Positions 1 through 10,549 are shown, counted from the first letter of the stretch. The stretch: DNA of 64,000 nt from Kribbella sandramycini (GCF_013131805.1 NZ_JABJRC010000001.1:806001-870000), one strand, 5' to 3'. A program made the numbers and translations. The notes: generated from the letters alone by a model not told the origin.

Positions 1-319
1 AGGCGTACGGGTCCTGGTGGACGTACTGCACCGATCGCCGGAACGTGCTGAAGTCCTTCTTGTTCAGCGACCAGATGTCGGTGCCGTCGTACTTCACCTC
101 GCCGCCGCTCGGCCGGGTCAGGCCGGCTGCCATCCGGGCCGCGGTCGTCTTCCCCGAACCGCTCTCCCCCACCAGGCAGAGCACCTCGCCGGGGTTGACC
201 GACAGGTTCGCGTGATCGACCGCTCGGATCGGGCCGGCCTTGGTGTCGAAGACCTGGCTGACGCCGGACAGCGTCATCAGCGGCCGGGCAACCGCTTCCG
301 GTACGGCGGCCGCGCTCAC
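1..319 (-). CDS. Peptide ABC transporter ATP-binding protein (OppF/DppF-like), C-terminus cut by window edge
   Basis: Second ATPase of a dipeptide/oligopeptide importer; it would power uptake through the two permeases encoded upstream. The visible 106 residues carry a Walker A motif (GESGSGKTT) and a Q-loop (HQDPYA). The signature motif, Walker B and the oligopeptide C-terminal region lie beyond base 1. The start is the GTG at 319, overlapping the stop of the preceding ATPase gene by 4 nt (GTGA), so the two are probably translationally coupled. No solute-binding protein is seen in the operon within the window; it could follow this gene to the left. Confidence 0.9.
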   Translation of the reverse strand, partial: MSAAAVPEAVARPLMTLSGVSQVFDTKAGPIRAVDHANLSVNPGEVLCLVGESGSGKTTAARMAAGLTRPSGGEVKYDGTDIWSLNKKDFSTFRRSVQYVHQDPYA

Positions 320-1386
320 GACGCGCTCCGATCGAGGTGGACGTCGCCGGAGTGGATACACGCGACCTCGTGGCCGTCGCCGGGTTCGTCGGTGATCGGG
401 ATCAACGGCGGCTCCGCCTCCTGGCACTCTTCGGTGGCGAACTTGCAGCGCGGGTGGAACGAGCAACCGGCCGGCAACGCGGCCAGGCTCGGCGGCCCGC
501 CCGGGATCGACTCCAGATCGGGCAGATCGCCGACGATCGGCGGTACGGCCTTGATCAGGCCGAGGGTGTACGGATGCCGCGGCCGGTAGAAGAGGTCCCG
601 GACGCCGCCGGTCTCGATGATGCGACCGGCGTACATGGTGGCGACCCGGTCGGCCAGCTCGGCGGCCAGCGACAGGTCGTGCGAGATGAAGATCATCGAG
701 AAGCCGAGCCGCTCGCGGACCTCGTGCAGGACGTCGACGACCGAGCGCTGGGTGAGGATGTCGAGCGCGGTGGTCGGCTCGTCCAGGATCAGTACTTCGG
801 GCTCCAGCAGCAGGCTCATCGCGATCAGCACCCGCTGCCGCATACCGCCGGACAGCTCGTGCGGGTACGAGTCCATCACCCGCTCGGGTTCGAGCCGGAC
901 CAGCCGCAGCAGCTCGGCCGCGCGCTCCTCGATCTCCTGCTTCGTGGCCTTGGTGTGCGCCCGCATCGTGTCGTGCATGTGACCACGGATCTTCAGCACC
1001 GGGTTGAAGGCGTTCATCGCGCCCTGGAAAACCATCGCGGCGTCCCGCCAGCGGAACTTGCGCAGGTCCCGCCCGTCCAGCCCGAGGACGTCGATCTCGG
1101 TCCCGTCGCCGCGGTTGAAGATCACCTTGCCGCTCGCGTGCCCGAGCCGCGGCAGCAGCCGCAGCAACCCGAGCCCGAACGTCGTCTTACCGCAGCCGCT
1201 CTCGCCGACCAGCGCCAGGCTCTCGCCCGGGTAGAGATCGAGGTCGACACCGCGGACGGCCTGGACGACGGCGCCGGCGCCGGTCCGGTACTCGACCTTG
1301 AAATCGCGGATCGACAGCAGCGGTTTGCCCGCGCCGCCGCGGACGGCGCGCGCGGCGCCGGCAGAAGTCGTCGTCATATCGATCAC
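316..1386 (-). CDS. Peptide ABC transporter ATP-binding protein (OppD/DppD-like)
   Basis: First ATPase of the peptide importer. It shows Walker A (GESGCGKTT, about residue 61), Q-loop (FQGAMNAFNP), ABC signature (LSGGMRQR), Walker B with the catalytic Glu (VLILDEPTTALD), the H-loop His (ISHD), and the oligopeptide-transporter C-terminal region with HPYT and the GCSFHPRCKFATEEC cysteine motif. That last region assigns it to the Opp/Dpp/nickel group rather than to sugar importers. The GTG at 1386 overlaps the permease stop by 4 nt; an ATG nine bases downstream (1377) is an alternative start. Length (356 aa) is usual. The substrate cannot be read from sequence. Confidence 0.93.
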   Translation of the reverse strand: MIDMTTTSAGAARAVRGGAGKPLLSIRDFKVEYRTGAGAVVQAVRGVDLDLYPGESLALVGESGCGKTTFGLGLLRLLPRLGHASGKVIFNRGDGTEIDVLGLDGRDLRKFRWRDAAMVFQGAMNAFNPVLKIRGHMHDTMRAHTKATKQEIEERAAELLRLVRLEPERVMDSYPHELSGGMRQRVLIAMSLLLEPEVLILDEPTTALDILTQRSVVDVLHEVRERLGFSMIFISHDLSLAAELADRVATMYAGRIIETGGVRDLFYRPRHPYTLGLIKAVPPIVGDLPDLESIPGGPPSLAALPAGCSFHPRCKFATEECQEAEPPLIPITDEPGDGHEVACIHSGDVHLDRSAS

Positions 1387-2288
1387 CGGTCCCTGAGGCG
1401 CGGGTTGAGGATCTCCTCTAGCGACCGGGTCATCATCACCAGGCCGAGCAGGAGCAGGACGATCGCGACCACCGGGCTGAGGATGAAACCCAGACTCGCG
1501 TCGTTGAAGATCGCCCCGGCGATCCAGGCCCGGTTGAGCATGATCCCCCAGTTGGATCCGGTGAGGGGCGCGAGTCCGAGCAGGTAGAGCCCGACCAGCG
1601 AGTAGATCGCGTTGGTGACGCCGATCATGAAGTTCATCAGGATGAAGCTGGCCATGTTCGGCAGGATCTCGACGAACACCACCCGCGCGGTGCCGAGGTC
1701 GAGTAATCGGGCCGCTTCGACGAACTCGCGTTCCTTCAGCGACAGCACCTGGGAGCGCACGGCCCGGGTCAGCACCGGCCAGGACAGCCCGCCGACCAGC
1801 ACCGCGAGCAGGAACGGCGAGTCCAGCTTGAACAACGCGCCGAGGACGGCGAGCAACACGATCTGCGGGACGGTCAGGACGACGTCGGCCGCGGTCACCA
1901 CCGCCGAGTCGACCCAGCCGCCGAGGTAGGCGGCCAGCGACCCGAGCACGATCGCCAGCGCGGTCGAGATCGCCGCGGCCAGGAACCCGATGAAGATGAC
2001 GGACCGGCCGCCGTCGATCATCTGGATCAGCACGTCCTTACCCTCGTTGTCGGTGCCGAGCAGATGCCCGGGCGACCCGAGGGGCAACAGGATCTCCTTG
2101 ACGTTCGGCTCGACCGTCGGCGTGAAGAACGGCCCGATCGCGGTCACCAGGACCAGGAACGCGACGATCAGGAAGCCGATGAACCCGGCCGGGCTGCGGC
2201 GCAGCGCGCTCAGGATGCCGGCGAACCGGGAGACGCCCGTCGTCCCGATCGCGGCGACGGCGCCGGACGTCACGGTTTCGGTGGCCAT
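1383..2288 (-). CDS. Peptide ABC transporter permease (OppC/DppC-like)
   Basis: Inner-membrane permease of the peptide importer, 301 aa. An N-terminal helix around residues 35-55 is followed by the hallmark OppC N-terminal segment containing GSPGHLLGTDNEGKD and by five further hydrophobic segments. The EAA-type coupling loop is present (EAARLLDLG, about residue 190). It follows the DppB-like permease gene by 4 nt and overlaps the ATPase gene by 4 nt, the usual B-C-D-F order of such operons. Confidence 0.92.
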   Translation of the reverse strand: MATETVTSGAVAAIGTTGVSRFAGILSALRRSPAGFIGFLIVAFLVLVTAIGPFFTPTVEPNVKEILLPLGSPGHLLGTDNEGKDVLIQMIDGGRSVIFIGFLAAAISTALAIVLGSLAAYLGGWVDSAVVTAADVVLTVPQIVLLAVLGALFKLDSPFLLAVLVGGLSWPVLTRAVRSQVLSLKEREFVEAARLLDLGTARVVFVEILPNMASFILMNFMIGVTNAIYSLVGLYLLGLAPLTGSNWGIMLNRAWIAGAIFNDASLGFILSPVVAIVLLLLGLVMMTRSLEEILNPRLRDR

Positions 2289-2292
2289 CGCG

Positions 2293-3393
2293 TTACCCCT
2301 TGGCCTTCCCGCCGACCCGGATCCGCGGATCCAGGCGGCTGTAGAGGACGTCCGCGAGCAGGTTCGCGACCACGACCGAGATCGTCACGACCAGAAAAAT
2401 GCCTTGCAGGACTGGATAGTCTCTTCCTGAGACCGCGTTGTAGAGGCTGTAGCCGATGCCTTGGTAACCGAAGATCTTCTCCACGAAGATCGAGCCGCCG
2501 ACGACGAACCCGAGGGAGACCGCGAGCTGGCTGAACAGGGGTAGTACCGCGTTGCGCCCGACATACCCGGCGCGGATCCGGCCGTCGGTGAGACCGCGGG
2601 CCCGGGCGACGGTCACGTAGTCCTCGCCGAGGGTCTCGACCGTCGAGGATTTCATCACCAGCGCCCAGGAGCCGACCGTGGTGAGCAGATACGCCAGGAT
2701 CGGCAGCGTCGCGTGGTACAGGATGTCGTTCAGGAAGTAGAGACTGAACGAGGGTTCGACGCCCGGGGTGTACGAGCCGCGTGCCTCGGTCAGGTTGAAG
2801 ACCTGGAGTTTCACGCCGAGGAAGACCACGATCAGGATCGCGACGATGTAGTTCGGGATCGCGTGCAGCAGTGAGCCGACCGAGGTGAGCAGATGGTCGA
2901 TCCAGCTCTCCCGGCGATAGGCCATGATCATCCCGGCCACGATGCCGATCACGAAGCTGAGGATCTGCGCGATGCCGACCGAGAACAGCGTCCACGGCAG
3001 GTAGGTCTGGATCACCTGCGCGACCGTCGTCCCGGGTGACAGCAGCGACGTCCCGAAGTCACCTTGGAGCAGGTTCGCCATGTACTGCACGTACTGCAGG
3101 ATCAGCGGCTCGTCCGGGTCCAGCGAGAACAGGTTCTTGGCCTGCGCCGCGGCGTCGTCGTAGGAGATACCGGTCTGCGCGATCTGCGTCTGGATATAGG
3201 TGTCGACCGGGTTGCCCGGCAGCAGCCGGACGAGGAAGAACGTCAGGGTCGAGACCAGGAAGACGGTCAGGACGGCTTTCGCCAGCCGGCGGACCAGCCA
3301 GGCGCTGAAGAACCGCCGTGCCGCCGAGGGTCTCGGTTCGTCCGCGGGCCCTTCGATCAGCTGCTGGGCAGGGGGATCGACCGCACCGCTCAC
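2293..3393 (-). CDS. Peptide ABC transporter permease (OppB/DppB-like)
   Basis: First gene of the peptide importer operon, 366 aa. The hydrophobic segment near residue 35 (VFLVSTLTFFLVRLLPGNPVD) is the typical DppB N-terminus; the EAA-type loop (VARARGLTDGRIRAGYVGRNAVLP, about residue 270) sits between later helices. An insert of about 45 residues lies between helix 1 and the second hydrophobic region, normal for this family. The GTG start at 3393 is preceded by a strong Shine-Dalgarno (GGAGGTGA, 3397-3404). The region upstream holds inverted repeats that could be operators. Confidence 0.92.
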   Translation of the reverse strand: MSGAVDPPAQQLIEGPADEPRPSAARRFFSAWLVRRLAKAVLTVFLVSTLTFFLVRLLPGNPVDTYIQTQIAQTGISYDDAAAQAKNLFSLDPDEPLILQYVQYMANLLQGDFGTSLLSPGTTVAQVIQTYLPWTLFSVGIAQILSFVIGIVAGMIMAYRRESWIDHLLTSVGSLLHAIPNYIVAILIVVFLGVKLQVFNLTEARGSYTPGVEPSFSLYFLNDILYHATLPILAYLLTTVGSWALVMKSSTVETLGEDYVTVARARGLTDGRIRAGYVGRNAVLPLFSQLAVSLGFVVGGSIFVEKIFGYQGIGYSLYNAVSGRDYPVLQGIFLVVTISVVVANLLADVLYSRLDPRIRVGGKAKG

Positions 3394-3435
3394 TGCTCAC
3401 CTCCATCGAGGACCGCCGACGAGCCGCGTGCACCT

Positions 3436-3487
3436 AATGCATGATCTCTTGCATTGATCTGCGCACAGTGGCGCTAGTTTGCGCAGA
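3436..3487. promoter_or_regulatory. Two inverted repeats upstream of the peptide ABC operon
   Basis: AATGCA-N8-TGCATT spans 3436-3455 and TCTGCGCA-N14-TGCGCAGA spans 3458-3487, both perfect. They lie 43-94 nt upstream of the first permease start and downstream of the leuA terminator, so they probably belong to the promoter/operator region of the transporter. The binding protein is unknown. Confidence 0.45.
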
Positions 3488-3612
3488 CTCAGGCATCAAG
3501 TCAACGGTTTCAGATGTTCGGAAGTCAGAGACACCGAATTGTGAGCAGACGATTGCGCTGCGCAGCGATCTTGCCACGGTGTGTGCTGGATCACGTCGGA
3601 CCGCAACGCAAA

Positions 3613-3646
3613 CGTCGCCCGCCACCTCTTCCGGTGACGGGCGACG
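3613..3646 (-). terminator. Terminator-like hairpin after leuA
   Basis: CGTCGCCCG (3613-3621) pairs perfectly with CGGGCGACG (3638-3646), and after one mismatch four more inner pairs form around a six-base loop. It lies 18 nt past the leuA stop on the minus strand. No long U run follows, as is common in actinobacteria. Confidence 0.7.
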
Positions 3647-3663
3647 CTTGATAACCGATTGGT

Positions 3664-5466
<1,803 letters not shown>

Positions 5467-5482
<16 letters not shown>

Positions 5483-5511
5483 CAGCGAAGGAGGAGAAGC
5501 TGGTGCCGCAT
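5467..5511 (-). CDS. leuA leader peptide (14 aa, four consecutive Leu codons)
   Basis: ATG at 5511 to TGA at 5467 encodes MRHQLLLLRCRGEA. Residues 5-8 are Leu, read from CTT CTC CTC CTT. The position (85 nt before the leuA start), the Leu run and the overlap with the inverted repeat are the signature of an attenuator leader. There is no clear Shine-Dalgarno, so translation from a leaderless or very short 5' end is possible. The ATG lies only 13 nt after the histidine-kinase stop, so the promoter must be inside the kinase gene's 3' end or the transcript reads through from it. Confidence 0.75.
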
Positions 5512-5524
5512 AGTGACTGTGAGT

Positions 5525-6847
5525 CTATGCACAACCCGTCCCGGGCGTCGAACCGGGGGTCTCACCCGGCGAGACGAGCGGCAACTTGAGCGTGAACACG
5601 GCGCCGCGGCGCCCGTCCCCGCGATCACCCACCGTGAGTTCGCCGCCGTGCGCCCGGGCCACGCCCCGGGCGATGGCCAGCCCCAGCCCGGCGCCCTTGC
5701 TGTGCGGCCCGTGGACCAGCCGCTCGAAGATCCGCTCCCGCTGCTCGGGCGGTACGCCGGGACCGTCGTCCGCGACCAGGAAACCGTCGGGCCGGACCAG
5801 GATCTGCACGGTGCGCGCGCCGGCCTGCCGAGCGTTGTCCACGAGTCCGGCGAGCAGTTGCCCGATCCGCTCGGCGTCGCCGACCACGATCCCCGCTGAC
5901 GTCGGGACGGCACTGGTCGTTACCGCGGTGCCGAGCAGGGCGGATCGGGTGACTTCGGCCGCAGCGAGGGCCTGCAGGTCGAGCGGAGCCAACTGAAGGT
6001 TGAGACCGGAGTCGAGCCGGGAGAGTTCGAGGAGATCGGCGACCAGGCGGGTCGCGCGCTGGGATTCGCGGACCAGCAGGAGCTCCAGTTCTTCGCGGCG
6101 GTCGGCCGGAGCCTGCGGCCCCAGATGGATCAGGGTTTCGGCAGCGGTCCGGAGGCCGGCGATCGGGGTCCGGAGTTCGTGGGCCGCGTCGGCGACGAAC
6201 TCCCGCATCCGGTCCTCGGAGCGGCGGGCCGTGCGCTCAGCGCCTTCGAGCGCGTCGAGCATCTCGTCGAACGCGACGGCGGTGCGGCCCAGTTCGGTCG
6301 TGGTGCGGGCGGGGTGGAGCCGGCCGCCGCGGCCGCCGGTGGCGATGGAGCGCGCCAGGGCAGTCATTTTGTCCAATGGCGACAGGGCGAACCGCATGCC
6401 GATGGCCAGCGCGAGGGCGGTGATCAGGACAGCTGCGGCCCCGGAGACGAGCAAGACAGTGCGGAGGCGGCTACTGGCGTCGGCGACCAGGGCCGTGTCG
6501 GCGGAGAGCAGGAGGGTGGCGCCGCGGGTGCGCTGCCCGGCCTGCAGGGTGGCCTTGACCTGACGGACGGTCGCGCCCGCCTCGACCGGTGGTGCGCCGA
6601 GCTGCTGGCCGGTGCGCAGGATCAGCGTGACGCGGACGCCGTCGGCGTCGACCCGGCGAACCAAGTTGCCTGGAGCAACGTTCTGCCGGGCGAGCTGTTG
6701 GGCGAGCTGCGCCCGCCCGCTGAGCAGCGAGTCGAGACTGCGCTCGGCCTGCGCGTCGAAGACCGCCTTGACCACCAGCCCGGTCACGGGCAGCACCACG
6801 AGCAGGACGGCGATCGCCGTCAGCGTCACCCGCGCCCGAAGACTCAT
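5525..6847 (-). CDS. Two-component sensor histidine kinase
   Basis: Membrane sensor kinase of 440 aa. A transmembrane helix lies at about 8-30, an extracytoplasmic sensor of about 95 residues follows, then a second helix at about 127-150, a HAMP-like segment with P-linker, the HisKA H-box (FVADAAHELRTP, His phosphoacceptor), and an HATPase domain with N box (LVDNARQAGA), G1 (DDGPGVPPEQRERIFE) and G2 (GAGLGLAIARG). The ATG at 6847 overlaps the response-regulator stop by 4 nt (ATGA), which fixes the start and pairs the two. The signal sensed is unknown; the genes upstream (DUF1501, DUF1800) are the best contextual clue. Confidence 0.93.
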   Translation of the reverse strand: MSLRARVTLTAIAVLLVVLPVTGLVVKAVFDAQAERSLDSLLSGRAQLAQQLARQNVAPGNLVRRVDADGVRVTLILRTGQQLGAPPVEAGATVRQVKATLQAGQRTRGATLLLSADTALVADASSRLRTVLLVSGAAAVLITALALAIGMRFALSPLDKMTALARSIATGGRGGRLHPARTTTELGRTAVAFDEMLDALEGAERTARRSEDRMREFVADAAHELRTPIAGLRTAAETLIHLGPQAPADRREELELLLVRESQRATRLVADLLELSRLDSGLNLQLAPLDLQALAAAEVTRSALLGTAVTTSAVPTSAGIVVGDAERIGQLLAGLVDNARQAGARTVQILVRPDGFLVADDGPGVPPEQRERIFERLVHGPHSKGAGLGLAIARGVARAHGGELTVGDRGDGRRGAVFTLKLPLVSPGETPGSTPGTGCA

Positions 6848-7506
6848 CCGTCGGCCGCTTTCAGCACGTACCCCGCGCCGCGGACGGTGTGCAGCAGGTC
6901 CGGGCCGAGCTTTCGCCGGAGCGCGCTGATGTGGACCTCCACCAGGTTCGGCGCGTAGTCGTCGTATCCCCAGACGGCGGTCAGCAACTGGAGCTTGCCG
7001 ACGACCTTGCCGGCCCGGCCGGCCAGGAAGACCAGCAGCTTGTACTCCGTCGCGGTCAGCTCGAGCGGTTCCCCGGCGCGCGCCGCCGAGCCAGCCTCTA
7101 CGTCGACCAGGAGATCCCCGATCTCGAGAACCGTCCGCAGCCGGCCCATCCGCCGCAGCACCGCCTCGGCCCGGGCGATCAGCTCGGCGAGGACGAAGGG
7201 TTTCACCACGTAGTCGTCGGCGCCGGTCCGCAAGCCGTGCAGCCGGTCCTCGACGCCGTCGCGGGCGGTGAGCAGGATGACGCCCGCGTTCGACGTCTCC
7301 CGCGTCACAGCCAGCAACTCGAACCCGTCCCGCCCGGGCAGCATCACGTCCAGCAGCACCAGGTCCGGCCGGAAGGCGGCCAGCTCCCGCTCCAGCGCGT
7401 CGCCGTCGGCCCGGGTGCACACCTCGTGCCCGGCCTCGCCCAGCGCGATCCCGACCGCGGTCCGGATCGGTTCCGCGTCCTCGACCACCAGAACTCGTGG
7501 CGCCAT
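6844..7506 (-). CDS. OmpR/PhoB-family response regulator
   Basis: 220-aa DNA-binding partner of the adjacent kinase. The receiver domain (1-115) has the acidic pair ED near residue 10, the phosphoacceptor Asp in LVLLDVMLPGRDG, the Thr in LLTARD and the Lys in YVVKPF. The C-terminal winged helix (about 125-217) has the typical ELTATEYKLL and VEVHISALRRKLG segments and the terminal GAGYVL wing. It starts 10 nt after the DUF1501 stop, implying co-transcription with it. Confidence 0.95.
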   Translation of the reverse strand: MAPRVLVVEDAEPIRTAVGIALGEAGHEVCTRADGDALERELAAFRPDLVLLDVMLPGRDGFELLAVTRETSNAGVILLTARDGVEDRLHGLRTGADDYVVKPFVLAELIARAEAVLRRMGRLRTVLEIGDLLVDVEAGSAARAGEPLELTATEYKLLVFLAGRAGKVVGKLQLLTAVWGYDDYAPNLVEVHISALRRKLGPDLLHTVRGAGYVLKAADG

Positions 7507-7516
7507 CCACCCATCC

Positions 7517-8764
7517 TTACACCAGCAGGCCGTCGATCATGCCGTTGTGACCGGCAAGCACCTTTCCCGGGTCAGTACCCAGAACCTGCTGCAGAACCGC
7601 CGCATAGACGTCGCGGAAATCCGTGCCGGCCACCAGGTCGCCGTTGCTCAGCTCGGTCAGGCTCGGCTGCTCGCCGTGGAATCCCCCGCTGACCTTGTCG
7701 CCGAGAACGAAGACCGGTCCGGCGGTGCCGTGATCGGTCCCATCGCTGCCGTTGGCCTCGACCCGGCGCCCGAACTCCGAGTAGACAAGGACCACGGTGT
7801 TCTTCCCGCGGTCGGTCTTCGCCAGCCGCTGGGCGAACGGCGTCAGCGCCGTATCCAGCTCGGTCAGCAACCGCTGCTGCGTGCCCCGCTCATCGGCATG
7901 TGTGTCGAAACCACCGAGGGACGCCGAGTACGCCCGGGTCGGTACGCCGGCCTCGATCAGCCCGGCGATCAGTTCGAGCTGTGCGCCCAACTGCGAGGCG
8001 CCGCCGGCGGATGCGCCCTGTGTCCGCTGCTCGTCCTCGTCCTCCGCACGCTCCCGTCCGGTCTTGACCGCCGTGCCCAGGACGCGGGTGACCTCCTGCA
8101 GATCCAGCACCGACTTGGCCGCCTTGGCCTGCCACAGCCCCTCTCCCGGGCTCGCTTTCCCGAGCGCCGCGTACGCCGTGCCGACGGCGCCCTTCGGCAA
8201 CGCGAGCCCGCGTAGCGGCAAGGACGCCGCGGCCGTCGTCGCACCGGCCAGCAGCGGCGGAAGCGTCGGCTCGACCGAGACCGCGCGCAGCGGGTCGGCC
8301 CCGGTCGCATCCAGCCAGCGGCCGAGCCAACCGGTCGGGATCGGCGACTTCGGCGCGGCTGTCTGCCAGATCGCCATCGATCGGAAGTGACTGCGATCCG
8401 GCTCTGGGTAGCCGACGCCGCGAACGATCGCAAGCTTCTTGTCGTCCCACAAGCCCTTCAGGCCTTTGAGACCGGGGTTCAGTCCAAGACCGTCGCCGAG
8501 GTCGAGCACTTCGTCCGGCTGATAGGCCAGCTCCGGCCGGGCTTTCTGGTACGCCGGGTCGGCGGCCGGGACCACGGTGTTCAGCCCGTCGTTCCCGCCG
8601 TACAAGGTGATCACCACGAGGACCGAGTCATCGCTCGGCAGCGGGTCGTCGACGGCGGCCGCGAGCAGGTCCGACCAGTGCACCTGGGTCGCGCCCGCGG
8701 CCAACGCACCGGCAGCGGTGACACCGCTCAAGGTGAGGAAGCGCCTTCTCGTCAGGTTGTCCAT
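7517..8764 (-). CDS. DUF1501 secreted protein (Tat substrate)
   Basis: 415-aa exported protein of the DUF1501 family, which has an alkaline-phosphatase/sulfatase-like fold and no established substrate. The N-terminus has a twin-arginine motif (TRRRFLTLSG) followed by a hydrophobic stretch and Ala-rich cleavage region. Family segments visible are VVITLYGGNDGLNTVVP near the mature start and VYSEFGRRVEANGSDGTDHG toward the C-terminus, the latter holding the conserved acidic and His residues. The ATG at 8764 is chosen because GGAGG lies just upstream; the ATG at 8779 overlapping the DUF1800 stop is an alternative. DUF1501/DUF1800 pairs recur across bacteria. Confidence 0.88.
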   Translation of the reverse strand: MDNLTRRRFLTLSGVTAAGALAAGATQVHWSDLLAAAVDDPLPSDDSVLVVITLYGGNDGLNTVVPAADPAYQKARPELAYQPDEVLDLGDGLGLNPGLKGLKGLWDDKKLAIVRGVGYPEPDRSHFRSMAIWQTAAPKSPIPTGWLGRWLDATGADPLRAVSVEPTLPPLLAGATTAAASLPLRGLALPKGAVGTAYAALGKASPGEGLWQAKAAKSVLDLQEVTRVLGTAVKTGRERAEDEDEQRTQGASAGGASQLGAQLELIAGLIEAGVPTRAYSASLGGFDTHADERGTQQRLLTELDTALTPFAQRLAKTDRGKNTVVLVYSEFGRRVEANGSDGTDHGTAGPVFVLGDKVSGGFHGEQPSLTELSNGDLVAGTDFRDVYAAVLQQVLGTDPGKVLAGHNGMIDGLLV

Positions 8765-8775
8765 CGGTCCTCCAC

Positions 8776-10044
8776 TCATCCGCTCACGACGTACTCGGGG
8801 GCGCAGGCAGCGATCGCCACCAGCTGCGCCGGCGCTTTCACCTGGGCCAAGGCGGCCTTCGTCCGCGCCGACCAGCCGTCGACACCGAGCAGGTCGGCCG
8901 CCGCGTCCGCGGACTTGATCGCCCCGAGGTCGCTCAGTCCGGCGAGGTGCTGTGCGAGCTGCAGCCGGGTGACGCCGGCCGAGGTCGTCAGCCAGCTCGC
9001 GCCGGACGGCCAGCCGCCGACACTCGGCGGGCGGAACGACAGTTGCCCCATCCCTCGCAGCCCGGCCAGCAGCTTGGTTTGCTCCTGCTGCTCCAGCTTG
9101 CCGGGTGTCAGTCGCAGCGCGCGAAGCAACCCGACCGCCCACTCAACCGGCTGTTTCACCAGCGCCGACGCCGGATCGCGGAACGCCGCTTCGCCGACCA
9201 TTGCTGTCAGCAACGACTTCACGTTCCGCTCGGCGCCGTACGCCGTCTGCAGCCGCGCGAGCGTCGCCGCATCGGGCGGTGTCGCCGACACCAGCCGGAA
9301 CCACAACCGGCCGATCACGAACGGCGCCGACTCGGGCCGGGCCAGCGCAAGGCCGGCGTACCCCTTCGCGTCGAAGTTTCCGCTCCGGCCGAGCACGGTC
9401 TTGGTCCCCGAGTCGAAGCGCTGCCGCCGGAAGGTCGCGGGTTTGCCGTCCTTGCCCAGCACCCAGCCGGTCAGGCAGCGCGCGCCTTCGGCGACGTCCT
9501 TCTCCGCGTAGTGCCCGATGCCGAGGGTGAACAGCTCCAGGAACTCGCGGGCCAGGTTCTCGTTCGGCGAGCCCTTGCGGTTGCGCTGCCCGTCGAGCCA
9601 GCGGATCGTCGCGCTGTCCACGATCATCGCGGTCGCCAGGTCGCCGAACCGGCCGAGCGCGTGCTGCCGCTGCGTCTGGTTCTGCGCCAGCATCCAGGCC
9701 GCGTTGCGGACCTTCTGGTTGCTGGTCGCGAAATGCCCGTGCCAGAACCAGGTCAGCCGTTCGGACGCCGTCCGGCCGGCCACCATCCGGTCCAGCCACC
9801 AGACGGTCAGCTTCCGCTCCTGGGCGGTCCGGGTCTGCCGATCGGCCTTCTTGTTCTCCTTGTCCCGTGGTGGTGGGGCCAGCCCGGTCGGTGGCGCGAT
9901 CGCGGCGGCCGCGGCATCCGCGGCCGGTCCGAGCAATCGCCGTACCGTCTCCTCGAACCCGAGTGCCGGCTCCCCCGGCGCCGGGCCGAACCCCAGGCGG
10001 TCGTTCAGCCGCCGGACGGCGGCCTGCTCACTGATCTCGGTCAT
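8776..10044 (-). CDS. DUF1800 domain protein
   Basis: 422-aa member of the DUF1800 family, nearly always encoded next to a DUF1501 gene, as here (11-nt gap). Visible family features are the N-terminal RRLNDRLGFGP repeat-like segment, RLTWFWHGHFATS, the NENLAREFLELFTLG motif and CLTGWVLG. No signal peptide is apparent. The biochemical role is unknown. An ATG at 10044, preceded by GGGGA, is preferred over the TTG/GTG codons further upstream because family similarity begins about ten residues after it. This is the first gene of a probable four-gene operon DUF1800-DUF1501-response regulator-kinase, divergent from the PPOX gene. Confidence 0.85.
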   Translation of the reverse strand: MTEISEQAAVRRLNDRLGFGPAPGEPALGFEETVRRLLGPAADAAAAAIAPPTGLAPPPRDKENKKADRQTRTAQERKLTVWWLDRMVAGRTASERLTWFWHGHFATSNQKVRNAAWMLAQNQTQRQHALGRFGDLATAMIVDSATIRWLDGQRNRKGSPNENLAREFLELFTLGIGHYAEKDVAEGARCLTGWVLGKDGKPATFRRQRFDSGTKTVLGRSGNFDAKGYAGLALARPESAPFVIGRLWFRLVSATPPDAATLARLQTAYGAERNVKSLLTAMVGEAAFRDPASALVKQPVEWAVGLLRALRLTPGKLEQQEQTKLLAGLRGMGQLSFRPPSVGGWPSGASWLTTSAGVTRLQLAQHLAGLSDLGAIKSADAAADLLGVDGWSARTKAALAQVKAPAQLVAIAACAPEYVVSG

Positions 10045-10129
10045 GTCCCCGATGGTTTCCGCCCGGTCCGCGCGGGACCAGGATCCGGGATCGATCTTCA
10101 GCCAACCCACAGCCGCCTAGGCTTTCGGC

Positions 10130-10549
10130 ATGACCTCCCTCCTGAATCGGATCGGCAGCACCGGCCTCGGCGTTCTCGTCACGCTCAAGCGCGACGGCCG
10201 CCCGCAACTGTCGAACATCACCTACGTGTACGACGGCGAGCGCGTCCGGATCTCGCTGACCGACGACCGCGCGAAGACGAAGAACCTCCGTCGCGACCCG
10301 CGGGCCAGTATCTACGTCAACGGCGACAACGGCCGCTCGTACGTCGTCCTGGAGGGCCAGGCCGAGCTCAGCGCGGTCGCCGCCGACCCGCACGACGCCA
10401 CCGTCGACGAGCTGGTCGACTACTACCGCAAGGGCTCGGGCGAACACCCCGATTGGGACGAATACCGCCGCGTCATGGTGCAGGACAAGCGGCTGCTGTT
10501 CTCGATGACCGTCGACCACGCGTACGGGATGCCGGCCCCCGGGCAATAA
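10130..10549 (+). CDS. PPOX-class, probably F420-dependent, oxidoreductase
   Basis: 139-aa single-domain split-barrel flavin/deazaflavin protein. The pattern LVTLKRDGRPQLSNITYVYDGERVRISLTDDRAKTKNL is typical of the PPOX-class F420-dependent group, in which small actinobacterial proteins reduce or oxidise diverse substrates using coenzyme F420. The substrate is unknown. The ATG at 10130 lacks a Shine-Dalgarno, and a TAGGCT hexamer about 12 nt upstream could be a -10 element of a leaderless transcript. It is divergent from the DUF1800 operon. Confidence 0.85.
   Translation: MTSLLNRIGSTGLGVLVTLKRDGRPQLSNITYVYDGERVRISLTDDRAKTKNLRRDPRASIYVNGDNGRSYVVLEGQAELSAVAADPHDATVDELVDYYRKGSGEHPDWDEYRRVMVQDKRLLFSMTVDHAYGMPAPGQ

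Noticed and set aside
5525..7510. A single 661-aa kinase-regulator fusion
   Set aside because: The extra N-terminal part is a frame-shifted reading of the response-regulator gene; separate genes with an ATGA overlap explain the region fully.
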